64,000 nucleotides of DNA, from the NCBI RefSeq assembly GCF_049319665.1, contig NZ_JBMOUD010000014.1, positions 62,001 to 126,000 on the forward strand. Reading direction: 5' to 3'. Origin of the DNA: JBMOUD01 sp049319665. Lineage in GTDB: Bacteria > Pseudomonadota > Gammaproteobacteria > Enterobacterales > Enterobacteriaceae. Shown here piece by piece: positions 25,110-34,069 of this stretch (its first letter is position 1; the number at the start of each line of letters is the position of its first letter). Made by a program: the position numbers and the translations under genes. Under the pieces are notes generated by a model that made no database searches, was not told the DNA's origin, and saw only the letters and a list, made by a program, of their open reading frames with translations.

Positions 25110-27722
25110 ATGTCTGAAATCAGCCGCGCCGTACTGTTCGGCAAACTGGATACGCTGCTCTTTACCTCGCTGGAAAGCGCGACGGCATTTTGTAAGTTGC
25201 GTGGTAACCCTTATGTGGAGCTGGTGCACTGGCTGCATCAATTAATGCAACAGCAGGACGGCGATTTACAACAGCTTATCCGCCATTTCTCCCTCGATGA
25301 GCAGGTACTGACTCGCGATATCGTCGCGGCGTTAGACCGTCTGCCGCGCGGGGCGAGCTCGGTTTCTGACCTCTCTGAACATATCGACAACGCCGTAGAA
25401 CGCGCCTGGGTTTATGGCTCGCTGAAATTTGGCGTCAGCCGCATTCGCGGTGGTCATCTGCTGATCGGCATATTAAAAACCTGGAATCTGGCTAACGTGC
25501 TCAAGAGCATCTCCAGCCAGTTTGAACGCATCAATCCAGACGCGCTGTTTGACAACTTCGACACTGTTTTTGCGGCCAGCAAAGAAACTCAGCAGGTCGT
25601 GACTGCGGCGTCTGAGGCAGGAGCACCGCCAACGCAGCAAGGTACGCTGGCGCAATATGGTCAGGATCTCACTGCCCGTGCGCGTGACGGCAAAATTGAC
25701 CCGGTCGTCGGCCGTGATGAAGAGATCCGCCAGATGGTGGATATCCTGATGCGCCGCCGCCAGAACAACCCATTACTGACCGGTGAAGCCGGTGTTGGCA
25801 AAACGGCGGTAGTGGAAGGATTGGCGCTGCGTATTGCCAGCGGCGATGTGCCAGAGCCGTTGCAAAATGTTCAGCTGTGGCTGCTCGATATTGGCATGCT
25901 GCAAGCCGGTGCCGGGATGAAAGGCGAATTTGAAGCGCGTTTGCAGGCGCTGATTAACGAAGTGCAATCGAGCCCAACGCCGATTGTATTGTTTATCGAT
26001 GAAATTCATACCCTGATTGGCGCGGGTGGTCAGCAGGGTACCGGTGATGCTGCCAACCTGTTAAAACCAGCGTTAGCGCGTGGCCAGTTGCGTACCATTG
26101 GCGCGACGACGTGGGCTGAATACAAAAAATATATTGAGAAAGACCCGGCGTTGACCCGCCGCTTCCAAACCGTTCAGGTGCATGAGCCGGACGAAGCGAA
26201 AGCGGTATTGATGCTACGCAGTACGGTATCGCCGTTGGAACAGCATCACCATGTGCTGTTGCTTGATGAAGCGGTTAGCGCGGCGGTGAAACTTTCCCAT
26301 CGCTATATTCCCGCTCGTCAGTTGCCGGACAAAGCCGTGGCACTGCTCGATACCGCCTGTGCACGCGTCGCCGTTAGCCAAAGTGCACCGCCTGCTCAGC
26401 TTGAAGATTGCCTGCATCGTATTGCCGCGCTGGAAGTGGAAACCGATATCGCCGAACGTGAAGCTCGTGTGGCGATTGGCGATAGCGACCGCGTGGCGCG
26501 TTTGAACGCCGAGCGTGAAACACTGGAAGCCGATCGTGATGCGTTGACCGAACGCTGGCAGCAAGAGCGTACGCTGGTTGACGCTATTATCGAATTGCGT
26601 GCGCAACTGCATCTGGCCGACGAAGAGGCCTCAGCCGAGCTACGTGAGCAGCTTAGCGAGCGTCAGCAAGCCTTAGCCGATGTACAAGGCGATGAGCCGC
26701 TGCTATTTGCCGCTGTCGATGCCAATGTTGTCGCGGCGGTGGTCTCAGATTGGACCGGTATTCCACTGGGCCGCATGGTGAAAAACGAAATCGATGCGGT
26801 ACTTCATCTGGCCGATACGTTGAACCAGCGGGTGATTGGTCAGCGTCACGGGCTAGAATTGATTGCTAAGCGCGTACAGACTTCCCGTGCACGTCTTGAT
26901 GACCCGAATAAACCGGTCGGCGTATTTATGCTGTGTGGTCCGTCGGGCGTCGGTAAAACCGAAACCGCGCTGGCACTCGCCGAGTCCTTATATGGTGGCG
27001 AGCAAAATGTTATTACCATCAACATGAGTGAATTCCAGGAAGCGCATACCGTTTCGACCCTCAAAGGCGCCCCTCCGGGCTATGTGGGTTACGGTGAAGG
27101 CGGGGTATTGACCGAGGCGGTGCGTCGTCGACCTTATAGCGTGGTGCTGCTCGACGAGATCGAAAAAGCGCACCCAGATGTACACGAAATCTTCTTCCAG
27201 GTGTTTGATAAAGGCTGGATGGAAGATGGTGAAGGACGACATATTGATTTCCGTAATACCATCATTATTCTAACCTCCAACGTCGGTACTGAACTTATCA
27301 GCGCAATGTGTGCTGACCCGGATTTAATGCCTGAACCCGAGGCATTATCCACGGCGTTGCGTCCGCCGTTATTGCAGGTGTTCCCGCCTGCACTATTGGG
27401 GCGTTTGTTGGTGGTGCCTTATTACCCATTGAGCGATACGATGTTGGCAGAAATTGTGCGTTTGCAGCTTAAACGTATCCAACGCCGCTTGGCTGATAAT
27501 CACGGCATTGTTTCCGATGTGGACGACAGCGTGATTGAGCAAATTGTCCAGCGTTGTACTGAAGTTGAGTCGGGTGGCCGCATGGTTGACGCCATCCTCA
27601 CGAATACCTTATTGCCGCAGATGAGCCAAATACTGCTCACTGCCAGCGCACGTGACGAGAAATACCGTCGCCTGCGCGTAACCTTTGAACTGGGTGAATT
27701 TCACTGTCAGTTTGTGGCATAA
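25110..27722 (+). CDS. clpV: T6SS sheath-recycling ATPase ClpV (TssH)
   Basis: An 870-residue AAA+ unfoldase. The N-domain (about 1-150) binds TssC. The first AAA module has Walker A GEAGVGKT (about 225) and Walker B VLFIDEIHTLIG. A coiled-coil middle region follows (about 415-540). The second module has GPSGVGKT (about 610) and VVLLDEIEKAH. ClpV disassembles contracted sheaths. The start at 25110 (MSEISRAVLFGKL) matches the family; ATG 25098 and TTG 25071 are in-frame but lack a better ribosome site. Confidence 0.97.
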   Translation: MSEISRAVLFGKLDTLLFTSLESATAFCKLRGNPYVELVHWLHQLMQQQDGDLQQLIRHFSLDEQVLTRDIVAALDRLPRGASSVSDLSEHIDNAVERAWVYGSLKFGVSRIRGGHLLIGILKTWNLANVLKSISSQFERINPDALFDNFDTVFAASKETQQVVTAASEAGAPPTQQGTLAQYGQDLTARARDGKIDPVVGRDEEIRQMVDILMRRRQNNPLLTGEAGVGKTAVVEGLALRIASGDVPEPLQNVQLWLLDIGMLQAGAGMKGEFEARLQALINEVQSSPTPIVLFIDEIHTLIGAGGQQGTGDAANLLKPALARGQLRTIGATTWAEYKKYIEKDPALTRRFQTVQVHEPDEAKAVLMLRSTVSPLEQHHHVLLLDEAVSAAVKLSHRYIPARQLPDKAVALLDTACARVAVSQSAPPAQLEDCLHRIAALEVETDIAEREARVAIGDSDRVARLNAERETLEADRDALTERWQQERTLVDAIIELRAQLHLADEEASAELREQLSERQQALADVQGDEPLLFAAVDANVVAAVVSDWTGIPLGRMVKNEIDAVLHLADTLNQRVIGQRHGLELIAKRVQTSRARLDDPNKPVGVFMLCGPSGVGKTETALALAESLYGGEQNVITINMSEFQEAHTVSTLKGAPPGYVGYGEGGVLTEAVRRRPYSVVLLDEIEKAHPDVHEIFFQVFDKGWMEDGEGRHIDFRNTIIILTSNVGTELISAMCADPDLMPEPEALSTALRPPLLQVFPPALLGRLLVVPYYPLSDTMLAEIVRLQLKRIQRRLADNHGIVSDVDDSVIEQIVQRCTEVESGGRMVDAILTNTLLPQMSQILLTASARDEKYRRLRVTFELGEFHCQFVA

Positions 27723-27748
27723 CGCCATCATCGAGAGAGTTTTCCAAT

Positions 27749-29140
27749 ATGACGGATCACGATAACAACCGGAATGTACCGAACGCACTACCGCCGGGGT
27801 ACCGTTTTAACGAGTTTGAGATTAAGGAAGTGATTGGTGATGGTGGTTTTGGCATTGTTTACCGTGCCTGGGACCATCAACTAGAACGTACTATTGCGAT
27901 TAAAGAGTTTATGCCCTCGTCATTGGCGGTGCGCAATCCGGATATGCGTCTGGTGCTGCGTAGCGAACGCTTTAGCAAGGCATTTACCGCCGGACTGAAC
28001 AGTTTTATTCAGGAAGCTCGCCTATTAGCGCGTTTTAACCACCCGAACCTGCTGCACGTTCTGCGTTTTTGGGTGCAAAACGACACCGCTTATATGGGTA
28101 CTGTATTTTATAGCGGCACCACGCTATCGCGTCTGCGTGAGAAAAACCCGCAACTGATCAACGAAGCCTGGATCCGTCGTACCTTGCCGATGCTCTTTGG
28201 GGCCATTAAAACCATTCATAACGAAGGTTACCTGCATCGCGATATCTCGCTCGATAACATCCAGATTAAGGATGATGGCTTACCCGTGGTGCTTGATTTT
28301 GGCTCTGCGCGCCGCAGTATTGGTAATGTTTCGGACGAAACAGAAACGATGCTGCGTCCGGGCTTTGCGCCTATCGAGCAATACACCGATGAAAACGAAA
28401 GCGAGCAGGGACCATGGACCGACATTTATGCCCTCGGTGCCGTGCTGCATACCCTGATCGTCGGCACACCGCCGCCGGTTAGCGTGGTGCGCAGTATTGA
28501 GGACAGCTACCAGCCATTGGCGGAGCGTCGACCAGCCGGTTATTCATTGCCGCTGTTGCAAGCCGTAGATCGCGCGTTGGCGCTAAGAATGGAAGATCGT
28601 CCGCAGACTATCGATGAATTTGCTGCGCTGATTGAAATGCCGGTTGCGGGTATTGATGATGTATTAAGCAGCAAAAAACCGGGCACGATGCTGATGCCGG
28701 TCGAAGACGATGCGCCAACGGCGGGTCGCAACTGGAAACGTTACAAGCTGCCTGCGTTGGTAGCAGGCGGTGTGCTGGTGGGGCTGATTGCCGGTGGTCT
28801 TATCTTCAGCGGTGGCAGCCATCAGGCGCCAGAAAGTAACACCGCTGAGAACAAGCCAGTAAAACAGGCCACAAGCAGCACGAATAGCCAGGCCAACAAC
28901 AGCAATGCTGCGCCGGGTGCCACGCAGTCGCTATCGCAGATTTATATCCGCCTGCGTGACGGCGAGCAACTGTCGGTCAATGGTAAATCTCAGGCGGTGA
29001 TACCTTCAGCCAATGGCTTCGCCTTGTTACAACTTCCGTCTGGGCAATATGAATTCACTATTCAGGGCCATGATCACTCTCGCAGCCAAGCGCTGACCGT
29101 TGATAAAACAGGCACCTGGCTTATCAATCCTCAAAGTTAA
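27749..29140 (+). CDS. ppkA: T6SS Ser/Thr protein kinase PpkA
   Basis: A 463-residue membrane kinase. The Hanks-type kinase domain (about 20-290) has the glycine loop IGDGGFGIVYRA, the lysine in IAIKEFMP, the catalytic loop YLHRDISLDNIQI (about 159-171) and VLDFGSARR. A single transmembrane helix lies at about 331-352, followed by a Ser/Asn-rich linker and a small periplasmic domain. PpkA phosphorylates Fha and, in P. aeruginosa, responds to envelope signals through upstream sensors. No TagQRST sensor genes are present here. Confidence 0.94.
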   Translation: MTDHDNNRNVPNALPPGYRFNEFEIKEVIGDGGFGIVYRAWDHQLERTIAIKEFMPSSLAVRNPDMRLVLRSERFSKAFTAGLNSFIQEARLLARFNHPNLLHVLRFWVQNDTAYMGTVFYSGTTLSRLREKNPQLINEAWIRRTLPMLFGAIKTIHNEGYLHRDISLDNIQIKDDGLPVVLDFGSARRSIGNVSDETETMLRPGFAPIEQYTDENESEQGPWTDIYALGAVLHTLIVGTPPPVSVVRSIEDSYQPLAERRPAGYSLPLLQAVDRALALRMEDRPQTIDEFAALIEMPVAGIDDVLSSKKPGTMLMPVEDDAPTAGRNWKRYKLPALVAGGVLVGLIAGGLIFSGGSHQAPESNTAENKPVKQATSSTNSQANNSNAAPGATQSLSQIYIRLRDGEQLSVNGKSQAVIPSANGFALLQLPSGQYEFTIQGHDHSRSQALTVDKTGTWLINPQS

Positions 29141-29150
29141 TCTTCAGCAC

Positions 29151-29280
29151 GGTACTCTACCCAAGAAACTGCAAGATGCAGGTAAGCGGCAAACAGAGGC
29201 CCCAACGGGGCGAGGCTCAAGGATGAGCCGAGTCACTGCAGCCAACACCTCTACATCTTGAAGTATGACGGGTATATACC
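29151..29280. repeat. Palindromic intergenic repeat between ppkA and vgrG
   Basis: A 130-base imperfect palindrome. The left arm (29151-29189, containing GCAAGATGCAGGTAAGCGG) is the inverse of the right arm (29242-29280, containing CCAACACCTCTACATCTTG) with a few mismatches, and the centre carries GGCTCA/TGAGCC. Palindromes with this ATCTTG..GTAT edge pattern are frequent between genes in Yersinia- and Serratia-type genomes. It separates the last structural gene block from vgrG and could act as a terminator or mRNA stabiliser. Confidence 0.65.
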
Positions 29281-29300
29281 TCTCCATCCGGGATATCTCT

Positions 29301-31226
29301 ATGCTTAACCGTATCACTGTGCAATTACCTGTAGAGGGATTGCTTTTCTGGAACATGTCAGGTCGCGAAGCGCTGTCCGAGTCCTTTGCGTTGACGGTCA
29401 CGTTGCTTGGCACCGATGCGCGTATCGACCGTAGTAAACTGCTGGGGCAGCCGATAACCGTCACCATCCCTACGCAGAACTTGATGAGCAACCGTTATAT
29501 CAACGGCAAAGTGACCCGTGTTGCAGTCAGCGCCGTGGAGCTGACGGGGACGCGTTACGCAGTGTATACCCTGACGGTAGAATCAGACTTGTGGCCGATG
29601 AAGCGGGATAAAAACCTGCGCATCTTCCAGGGCCAAACGGTGCCGCAAATCGTTAAAACCCTGCTCGGTGAATACCAAGTCAATATCGAAGATAAGCTGA
29701 CCGGTAGCTATCGGGTGTGGGACTACTGCGTGCAGTATCAGGAAAGCAGCTTTGATTTCATCAGCCGCTTGATGGAACTCGAAGGTATTACCTACCATTT
29801 CCAGCACCAGCCTGACAGCCACACCATCATATTGACCGATGCCGCCACTCAGCATCAGCCGTTTGCCGGTTATGAGACGATCCCTTATCACCAAACGCCA
29901 TCGGGCGGCAGCACCGACGAAGAAGGGATTGGCCAGTGGGCGCTGGAAGATAACGTCACGCCGGGGATTTATAGCCTCGACGATTACGACTTCCGCAAAC
30001 CTAATGCCTGGATGTTCCAGGCGCGTCAGAACCCCTCTTCTCCGGTGCCGGGCAGCATCGACGTATATGACTGGCCAGGCCGTTTTGTCGAACATGGCCA
30101 CGGTGAGTTCTATGCCCGCATCCATCAGGAACGCTGGCAGGTCGAGCATCAGTTGATCCACGGTACCGCCACCGCGATTGGCGTGGCACCGGGCAATACT
30201 TTCGCATTGACTAACGCACCGTTCTTCAGTGATAACGGCGAATACCTGACGACTGAAGCGACGTATTACTTCGAAGAGAACCGCTATTCCAGCGGTAACG
30301 ATGGTGAGACGGTACACCGTGTTGATTTCACCGTTATTCCCTCCAACATTCCGTTCCGCCCGCTGCAAACTACGCCGTGGCCGCGTACCTACGGCCCGCA
30401 AACGGCAAAAGTGGTGGGGCCGAAGGGCGAGAGCATCTGGACCGATAAATATGGCCGCGTGAAAGTAAAATTCCACTGGGACCGTTTAGCCAAGGGCGAC
30501 GACACCAGCTCCTGCTGGGTGCGTGTTTCCAGCGCCTGGGCCGGTCAAGGCTTCGGTGGCGTGCAGGTTCCACGCGTTGGCGATGAAGTGGTGATCGACT
30601 TTATCAACGGCGACCCGGACCGTCCGATCATCACCGGCCGCGTCTACAACGAAGCCAGCATGCCGCCGTGGGCGCTGCCAGCCGCCGCAACGCAGATGGG
30701 CTTCCTCAGCCGCTCCAAAGATGGCTCTACAGACAGCGCCAACGCCCTGCGCTTTGAAGACCGCGCCGGTGAAGAACACGTCTGGATCCAGGCTCAGCGT
30801 GATATGGACGTTAACGTGAAAAACGATGCCAGCCAGTCGATTGGCAGTAATAACAGTCATTACACGGCAGGTAATGAGCAGTATCGGGTGGAAACCGATC
30901 GTACCCACGCGGTCAAGGGCAAGGAAGTACGTGTCATCGGGCAAGATAAAACGGATGCCGCGGCAAATAATCATATTGTAGGGGCGGGTAATCAATTGCG
31001 TCTGCAGTGTGGCGAAAGCGTTATTGAGCTTAATGCCAGTGGTCAGATCAATATCGTTGGTAAAGGCTTTAACCTGTTTGTGGCAGGGGAAGGGTATATT
31101 ACGACTTCCGGCGGGAACCTGAATCTTAATGCCGAAGGGGCGGGAGCAGGGACTGCAGCACCGGGAGCAGGTTATCAGGGAAGTATTACTCAGGCTGTCG
31201 AAGCTCAATTCCCCCCAAAGCAATAG
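29301..31226 (+). CDS. vgrG: T6SS spike protein VgrG
   Basis: A 641-residue VgrG (TssI). The N-terminal gp27-like hub (about 1-380) includes RYVVQ-like FDFISRLMELEGITYHF and the gp44 part with TYGPQTAKVVGP. The gp5 OB-fold is marked by DKYGRVKVKFHWDR (about 378-391) and SCWVRVSSAWAGQGFG, ending in the beta-helix spike. Only about 30 Gly/Ala-rich residues follow, so it is a structural and not an evolved VgrG. I use ATG 29301 with GGGAT upstream; ATG 29265 lies inside the palindromic repeat. Confidence 0.95.
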   Translation: MLNRITVQLPVEGLLFWNMSGREALSESFALTVTLLGTDARIDRSKLLGQPITVTIPTQNLMSNRYINGKVTRVAVSAVELTGTRYAVYTLTVESDLWPMKRDKNLRIFQGQTVPQIVKTLLGEYQVNIEDKLTGSYRVWDYCVQYQESSFDFISRLMELEGITYHFQHQPDSHTIILTDAATQHQPFAGYETIPYHQTPSGGSTDEEGIGQWALEDNVTPGIYSLDDYDFRKPNAWMFQARQNPSSPVPGSIDVYDWPGRFVEHGHGEFYARIHQERWQVEHQLIHGTATAIGVAPGNTFALTNAPFFSDNGEYLTTEATYYFEENRYSSGNDGETVHRVDFTVIPSNIPFRPLQTTPWPRTYGPQTAKVVGPKGESIWTDKYGRVKVKFHWDRLAKGDDTSSCWVRVSSAWAGQGFGGVQVPRVGDEVVIDFINGDPDRPIITGRVYNEASMPPWALPAAATQMGFLSRSKDGSTDSANALRFEDRAGEEHVWIQAQRDMDVNVKNDASQSIGSNNSHYTAGNEQYRVETDRTHAVKGKEVRVIGQDKTDAAANNHIVGAGNQLRLQCGESVIELNASGQINIVGKGFNLFVAGEGYITTSGGNLNLNAEGAGAGTAAPGAGYQGSITQAVEAQFPPKQ

Positions 31227-31240
31227 GAACTCATCGCTCA

Positions 31241-31262
31241 GGCAACAGCTAAGGCTGTTGCC
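31241..31262 (+). terminator. Hairpin after vgrG
   Basis: GGCAACAGC (31241-31249), a 4-base loop and GCTGTTGCC (31254-31262), a perfect 9-bp stem. There is no T-tract, so termination would be weak or need Rho. Confidence 0.5.
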
Positions 31263-31293
31263 GCTCATCCTCATACTAATACTCTGAGTTATT

Positions 31294-31647
31294 ATGGCTA
31301 AAATATTCATCTTGTGGATGACGTCACTACTGTCTTTTAATGTTTTTGCGCAAGTTAACTGTGATGCACTAGATAACCTTGCTCAGCAACAAAGCATACG
31401 TTTTGACAGCGCAGAGAATGGCTATCAGGTAAAAGGGGAAGGGCGAGCCTATTTCTATTCGGCACCGACGGCGGCCTGCGAAGATAAAAAGGTGTTCATT
31501 ATTCATGGCGATAATGTGAATGCTTATCTTGATTACAATAACTATTACTATGTGATGTATTTTACTAAAGAGGGTAAGCAAGTATCCGGCTGGGTAAAAC
31601 GTGATAGATTAAAAAGTAATGGCACAGGTGTGGGTGGGCAAGAATAA
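31294..31647 (+). CDS. Small exported SH3-like protein
   Basis: A 117-residue protein with a signal peptide (1-19, ending NVFAQ). The mature part (about 20-110) has the shape of a bacterial SH3-like domain: GRAYFYSAPTAACEDKKVFI, a tyrosine-rich strand, and VSGWVKRDRLK at the end, as in SH3b folds. Two cysteines (Cys23 and Cys62 approximately) may form a disulfide. It is first in an array of exported proteins behind vgrG. Immunity or inhibitor function is inferred from position only. Confidence 0.68.
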   Translation: MAKIFILWMTSLLSFNVFAQVNCDALDNLAQQQSIRFDSAENGYQVKGEGRAYFYSAPTAACEDKKVFIIHGDNVNAYLDYNNYYYVMYFTKEGKQVSGWVKRDRLKSNGTGVGGQE

Positions 31648-31738
31648 AAACACCTTAATATTGTCAAAGTCATGTCTTAATAATATCGATATATTTCATT
31701 TATCTTAGATGACGTGATTATTAGATTGAAGGGTTAAT

Positions 31739-32512
31739 ATGGTTAGCAAAGCCTGCTGCTTGGTTATTGTATTGTTTTTAAGTTTTTCATCAATAGTAAA
31801 GGCTAGCGACTATAAAAAACTGAATCAATATACAACACTTGATTCGGCGGTGAATGTATTTAATGACAAGAATATCACATCTGATTTAAAAACATTGTTG
31901 GATGCTAGTTACAGTGAATTTATCAATAACTTTGAGGTGTTTGCCGACCCGCAGAAACAGTCTAACGGTGGATTGTTTATTGAAGGCTGGTTACAAGATT
32001 TAAGATTAGAAAATGCATCGGCGATGGTCATTGAGCCTGATGGTAAACTCTATGTGGCTTGGGTCATTCCAGGACACAGTAAGATTGAATATAGAACCAA
32101 TGACCAGCAGATGAAGGGAGTTAACCCTGATCTATTGGCATGGTCAAAGCGTTTTGAACATATCACCTTTGATGAGAAGCGCTATCCTATTGGCTTTATT
32201 GATAATGAACCAAAAGTTCGCCATTTGGATACCAAGAGTTTTAATGTCAAAGTTACATTGAATTGTGATTCAACTGATAAGCCTTGTAATCACGCTTTAT
32301 ATGAAGGAACCAGAAAATCCGATGGAGCTACCTTAACATTGCATGGGAAAGTCTTCCGCGCTCGCTGTAGTGAACCAATCTGCTCGATTAATTCCTACGA
32401 ATTTAAAAATAAAAATGCCACCTATACGTTAGAAACTATTGTGCCATCGCTAACGGTAATTATTAACCATAAAATGGTTGTCGATGAAAAAGGTGTCTGG
32501 TCAGATAATTAA
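31739..32512 (+). CDS. Exported two-domain protein, family A, copy 1
   Basis: A 257-residue periplasmic protein; signal peptide 1-22 (ending VKASD). The N-terminal domain (about 23-150) contains GGLFIEGWLQDLRLENASAM. The C-terminal domain (about 165-255) contains CDSTDKPCNHALYEGTRKSDG, LHGKV, SYEF and DEKG. Its closest relative in the window is the gene at 33099, with which it aligns along its whole length at roughly 45% identity by eye. The C-terminal domain is also recognisable in the proteins at 34070 and 36597. Unknown function; candidate T6SS immunity. Confidence 0.7.
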   Translation: MVSKACCLVIVLFLSFSSIVKASDYKKLNQYTTLDSAVNVFNDKNITSDLKTLLDASYSEFINNFEVFADPQKQSNGGLFIEGWLQDLRLENASAMVIEPDGKLYVAWVIPGHSKIEYRTNDQQMKGVNPDLLAWSKRFEHITFDEKRYPIGFIDNEPKVRHLDTKSFNVKVTLNCDSTDKPCNHALYEGTRKSDGATLTLHGKVFRARCSEPICSINSYEFKNKNATYTLETIVPSLTVIINHKMVVDEKGVWSDN

Positions 32513-32523
32513 GGCGAAGTTAA

Positions 32524-33093
32524 ATGGCATTCCCCCTAAAACAAGCTGCATTTTTAGTTTCCTTTCTTCTGGGCTCATTCCCCGTTCTTCCCGTAGTCGC
32601 CGCTACGGCGGCAACTGCCGCCAATACCCAATCGGCCATCGATGCAGTCGACTTTTCCGTGGTGCTGAATAAACAGCATTTTTCGTTGGGCGATAAGTGG
32701 GACGAACAAGCACAAAAACGAGCGGGGATGCAACGTAGTGAGGCTTTTGTTGGCGATGTCCCCGTGGGCGACAGCAGTTATAAATTTTATCAGCACAGCT
32801 ACGCGGGATATGACATTTACACCGCTAACCTATTTTGGGAAACACAGCACCGTGACGTTGATAGCTATCTAGTTGCCCAGATCACTCTTGAAGCACCGGG
32901 TATAGCCACATCCCGCGGCATCTCAGTCGGTGATACACCAAGCGACGTCACGAAGCGTTATGGCCGCGCGATGACTGATGACAGTGATAACCAGCACTGG
33001 CTCTATTATGAAAGTAATGGCAAGCGACTCTCTTTCCAGATTGAAAATGATAAAGTCAGTCGTATTACCATGGTTTTTAATATCGATAATTAA
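32524..33093 (+). CDS. Exported protein of unknown function
   Basis: A 189-residue protein with a signal peptide (about 1-33, Ala-rich end VVAATAAT). The mature part ends in a segment of the type GISVGDTPSDVTKRYG, then WLYYESNGKRLSFQIENDKV, reminiscent of small BamE-like folds in which a GxxxxDVxxxxG turn leads to strands. No cysteines are visible in the mature protein. It begins 11 bases after the preceding gene and lies six bases before the next, so the three are probably one transcript. Confidence 0.65.
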   Translation: MAFPLKQAAFLVSFLLGSFPVLPVVAATAATAANTQSAIDAVDFSVVLNKQHFSLGDKWDEQAQKRAGMQRSEAFVGDVPVGDSSYKFYQHSYAGYDIYTANLFWETQHRDVDSYLVAQITLEAPGIATSRGISVGDTPSDVTKRYGRAMTDDSDNQHWLYYESNGKRLSFQIENDKVSRITMVFNIDN

Positions 33094-33098
33094 TAAAA

Positions 33099-33902
33099 AT
33101 GATGAATAAAATAGTTACCCCGTTCAGTCAATGTTTCCGTCTGATATGTTTATCCCTTTTAGTCCTATCTTCATTAGCCAATGCTCACGAATATCAATGG
33201 CTGGGGAAATATGCATCGCCAGATGCTGTGGTAAATATCTTTGATGAAAAAGATATCACGCTTGATTTAAAATCGTTATTGGGAAATAAATATAATGATT
33301 TTCTCGACAACTATGAAGGGTTCGCAGATCCAAAGCGACTCCCCGGCGGTGGATTATTGGTTGAAGGTTGGTTACGAGATCTTCGGCTAGAGAATGCTTC
33401 GGCATTAGTTATGACAAAAGATGGCAGACTTTATGCCGGATGGGTGACACCTGACGCTAATAAAATTATGTATGCCACTAATGATAAACAGATGAAGTCT
33501 ATTCATCCTGAGATTAAACAATGGGCTGCCCGCTTTACGGGGATGTCATTTTCTGCCGATGAAAATCAGCAGGTTTTTACTGATGTGATTAATAAAGTTA
33601 ACTACTTTACTACGCCACAATATCAAATCAGAGTATCGCTGATCTGTACCGACCGGTTTAGTATTTGTAATAAAGCCGTGTATAAGGGTAAAAGAAAAAG
33701 CGATGGGGCAAGCATGATCCTTATGGGGAAGGTTATTCGCGAAAAATGTGATAAAACGGCTTGCCCAGCAAGCTCTTATGAATTTGAGAATAAAGAGACC
33801 AAAACAAAATATCAGCTGACAGTAGGCAATCCTACTCTGACTGTTTTAGTGAATGATAAAGTGGCGATGGCTGAAAAAGGCTCTTGGTCTACAACGCCTT
33901 AA
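33099..33902 (+). CDS. Exported two-domain protein, family A, copy 2
   Basis: A 267-residue paralogue of the protein at 31739, with a signal peptide (about 1-27, ending LANAHE). Shared features are GGLLVEGWLRDLRLENASAL in the N-terminal domain, then in the C-terminal domain a Cys pair (LICTDRFSICN), KGKRKSDGA, MGKVI, a second Cys pair, SSYEFENKE and EKGSW. Divergence of the surface with conservation of the core is what would be expected of immunity variants. A tandem ATG leaves the start uncertain by one codon. Confidence 0.7.
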   Translation: MMNKIVTPFSQCFRLICLSLLVLSSLANAHEYQWLGKYASPDAVVNIFDEKDITLDLKSLLGNKYNDFLDNYEGFADPKRLPGGGLLVEGWLRDLRLENASALVMTKDGRLYAGWVTPDANKIMYATNDKQMKSIHPEIKQWAARFTGMSFSADENQQVFTDVINKVNYFTTPQYQIRVSLICTDRFSICNKAVYKGKRKSDGASMILMGKVIREKCDKTACPASSYEFENKETKTKYQLTVGNPTLTVLVNDKVAMAEKGSWSTTP

Positions 33903-33932
33903 GGTTTTAATTATTTTTAGATGAACATAAGT

Positions 33933-34040
33933 ATGAAAAAGATCATTTTTATTATTATCGCTATGCTCTCATGCCGTGCCTTTGCTGATGATTGTAGGTG
34001 GCAGTTGTTATCTAAAAATGACGGCTGCGCGAGCAGATGA
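33933..34040 (+). CDS. Mini-ORF with signal peptide, probable gene remnant
   Basis: A 35-codon ORF: a good signal peptide (MKKIIFIIIAMLSCRAFADD) followed by only 15 residues containing two cysteines. The stop overlaps the ATG at 34037. It may be the truncated start of a lost exported protein or a real small peptide. I favour a remnant, since the fusion of a signal peptide with so short a tail has no obvious function. Confidence 0.35.
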   Translation: MKKIIFIIIAMLSCRAFADDCRWQLLSKNDGCASR

Positions 34041-34069
34041 TTTTACGTCACATCAATAGAGTCAAAAGA

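Noticed and set aside
29265..29300. Upstream ATG for vgrG
   Set aside because: It begins within the palindromic repeat and adds residues not seen at VgrG starts; ATG 29301 has a GGGAT ribosome site.
31739..33902. Assigning the family A proteins to the Ivy lysozyme inhibitors
   Set aside because: The ENASA..DG-LY-W pattern loosely recalls Ivy, but the Ivy CKPHDC loop is missing, so I left the function open.
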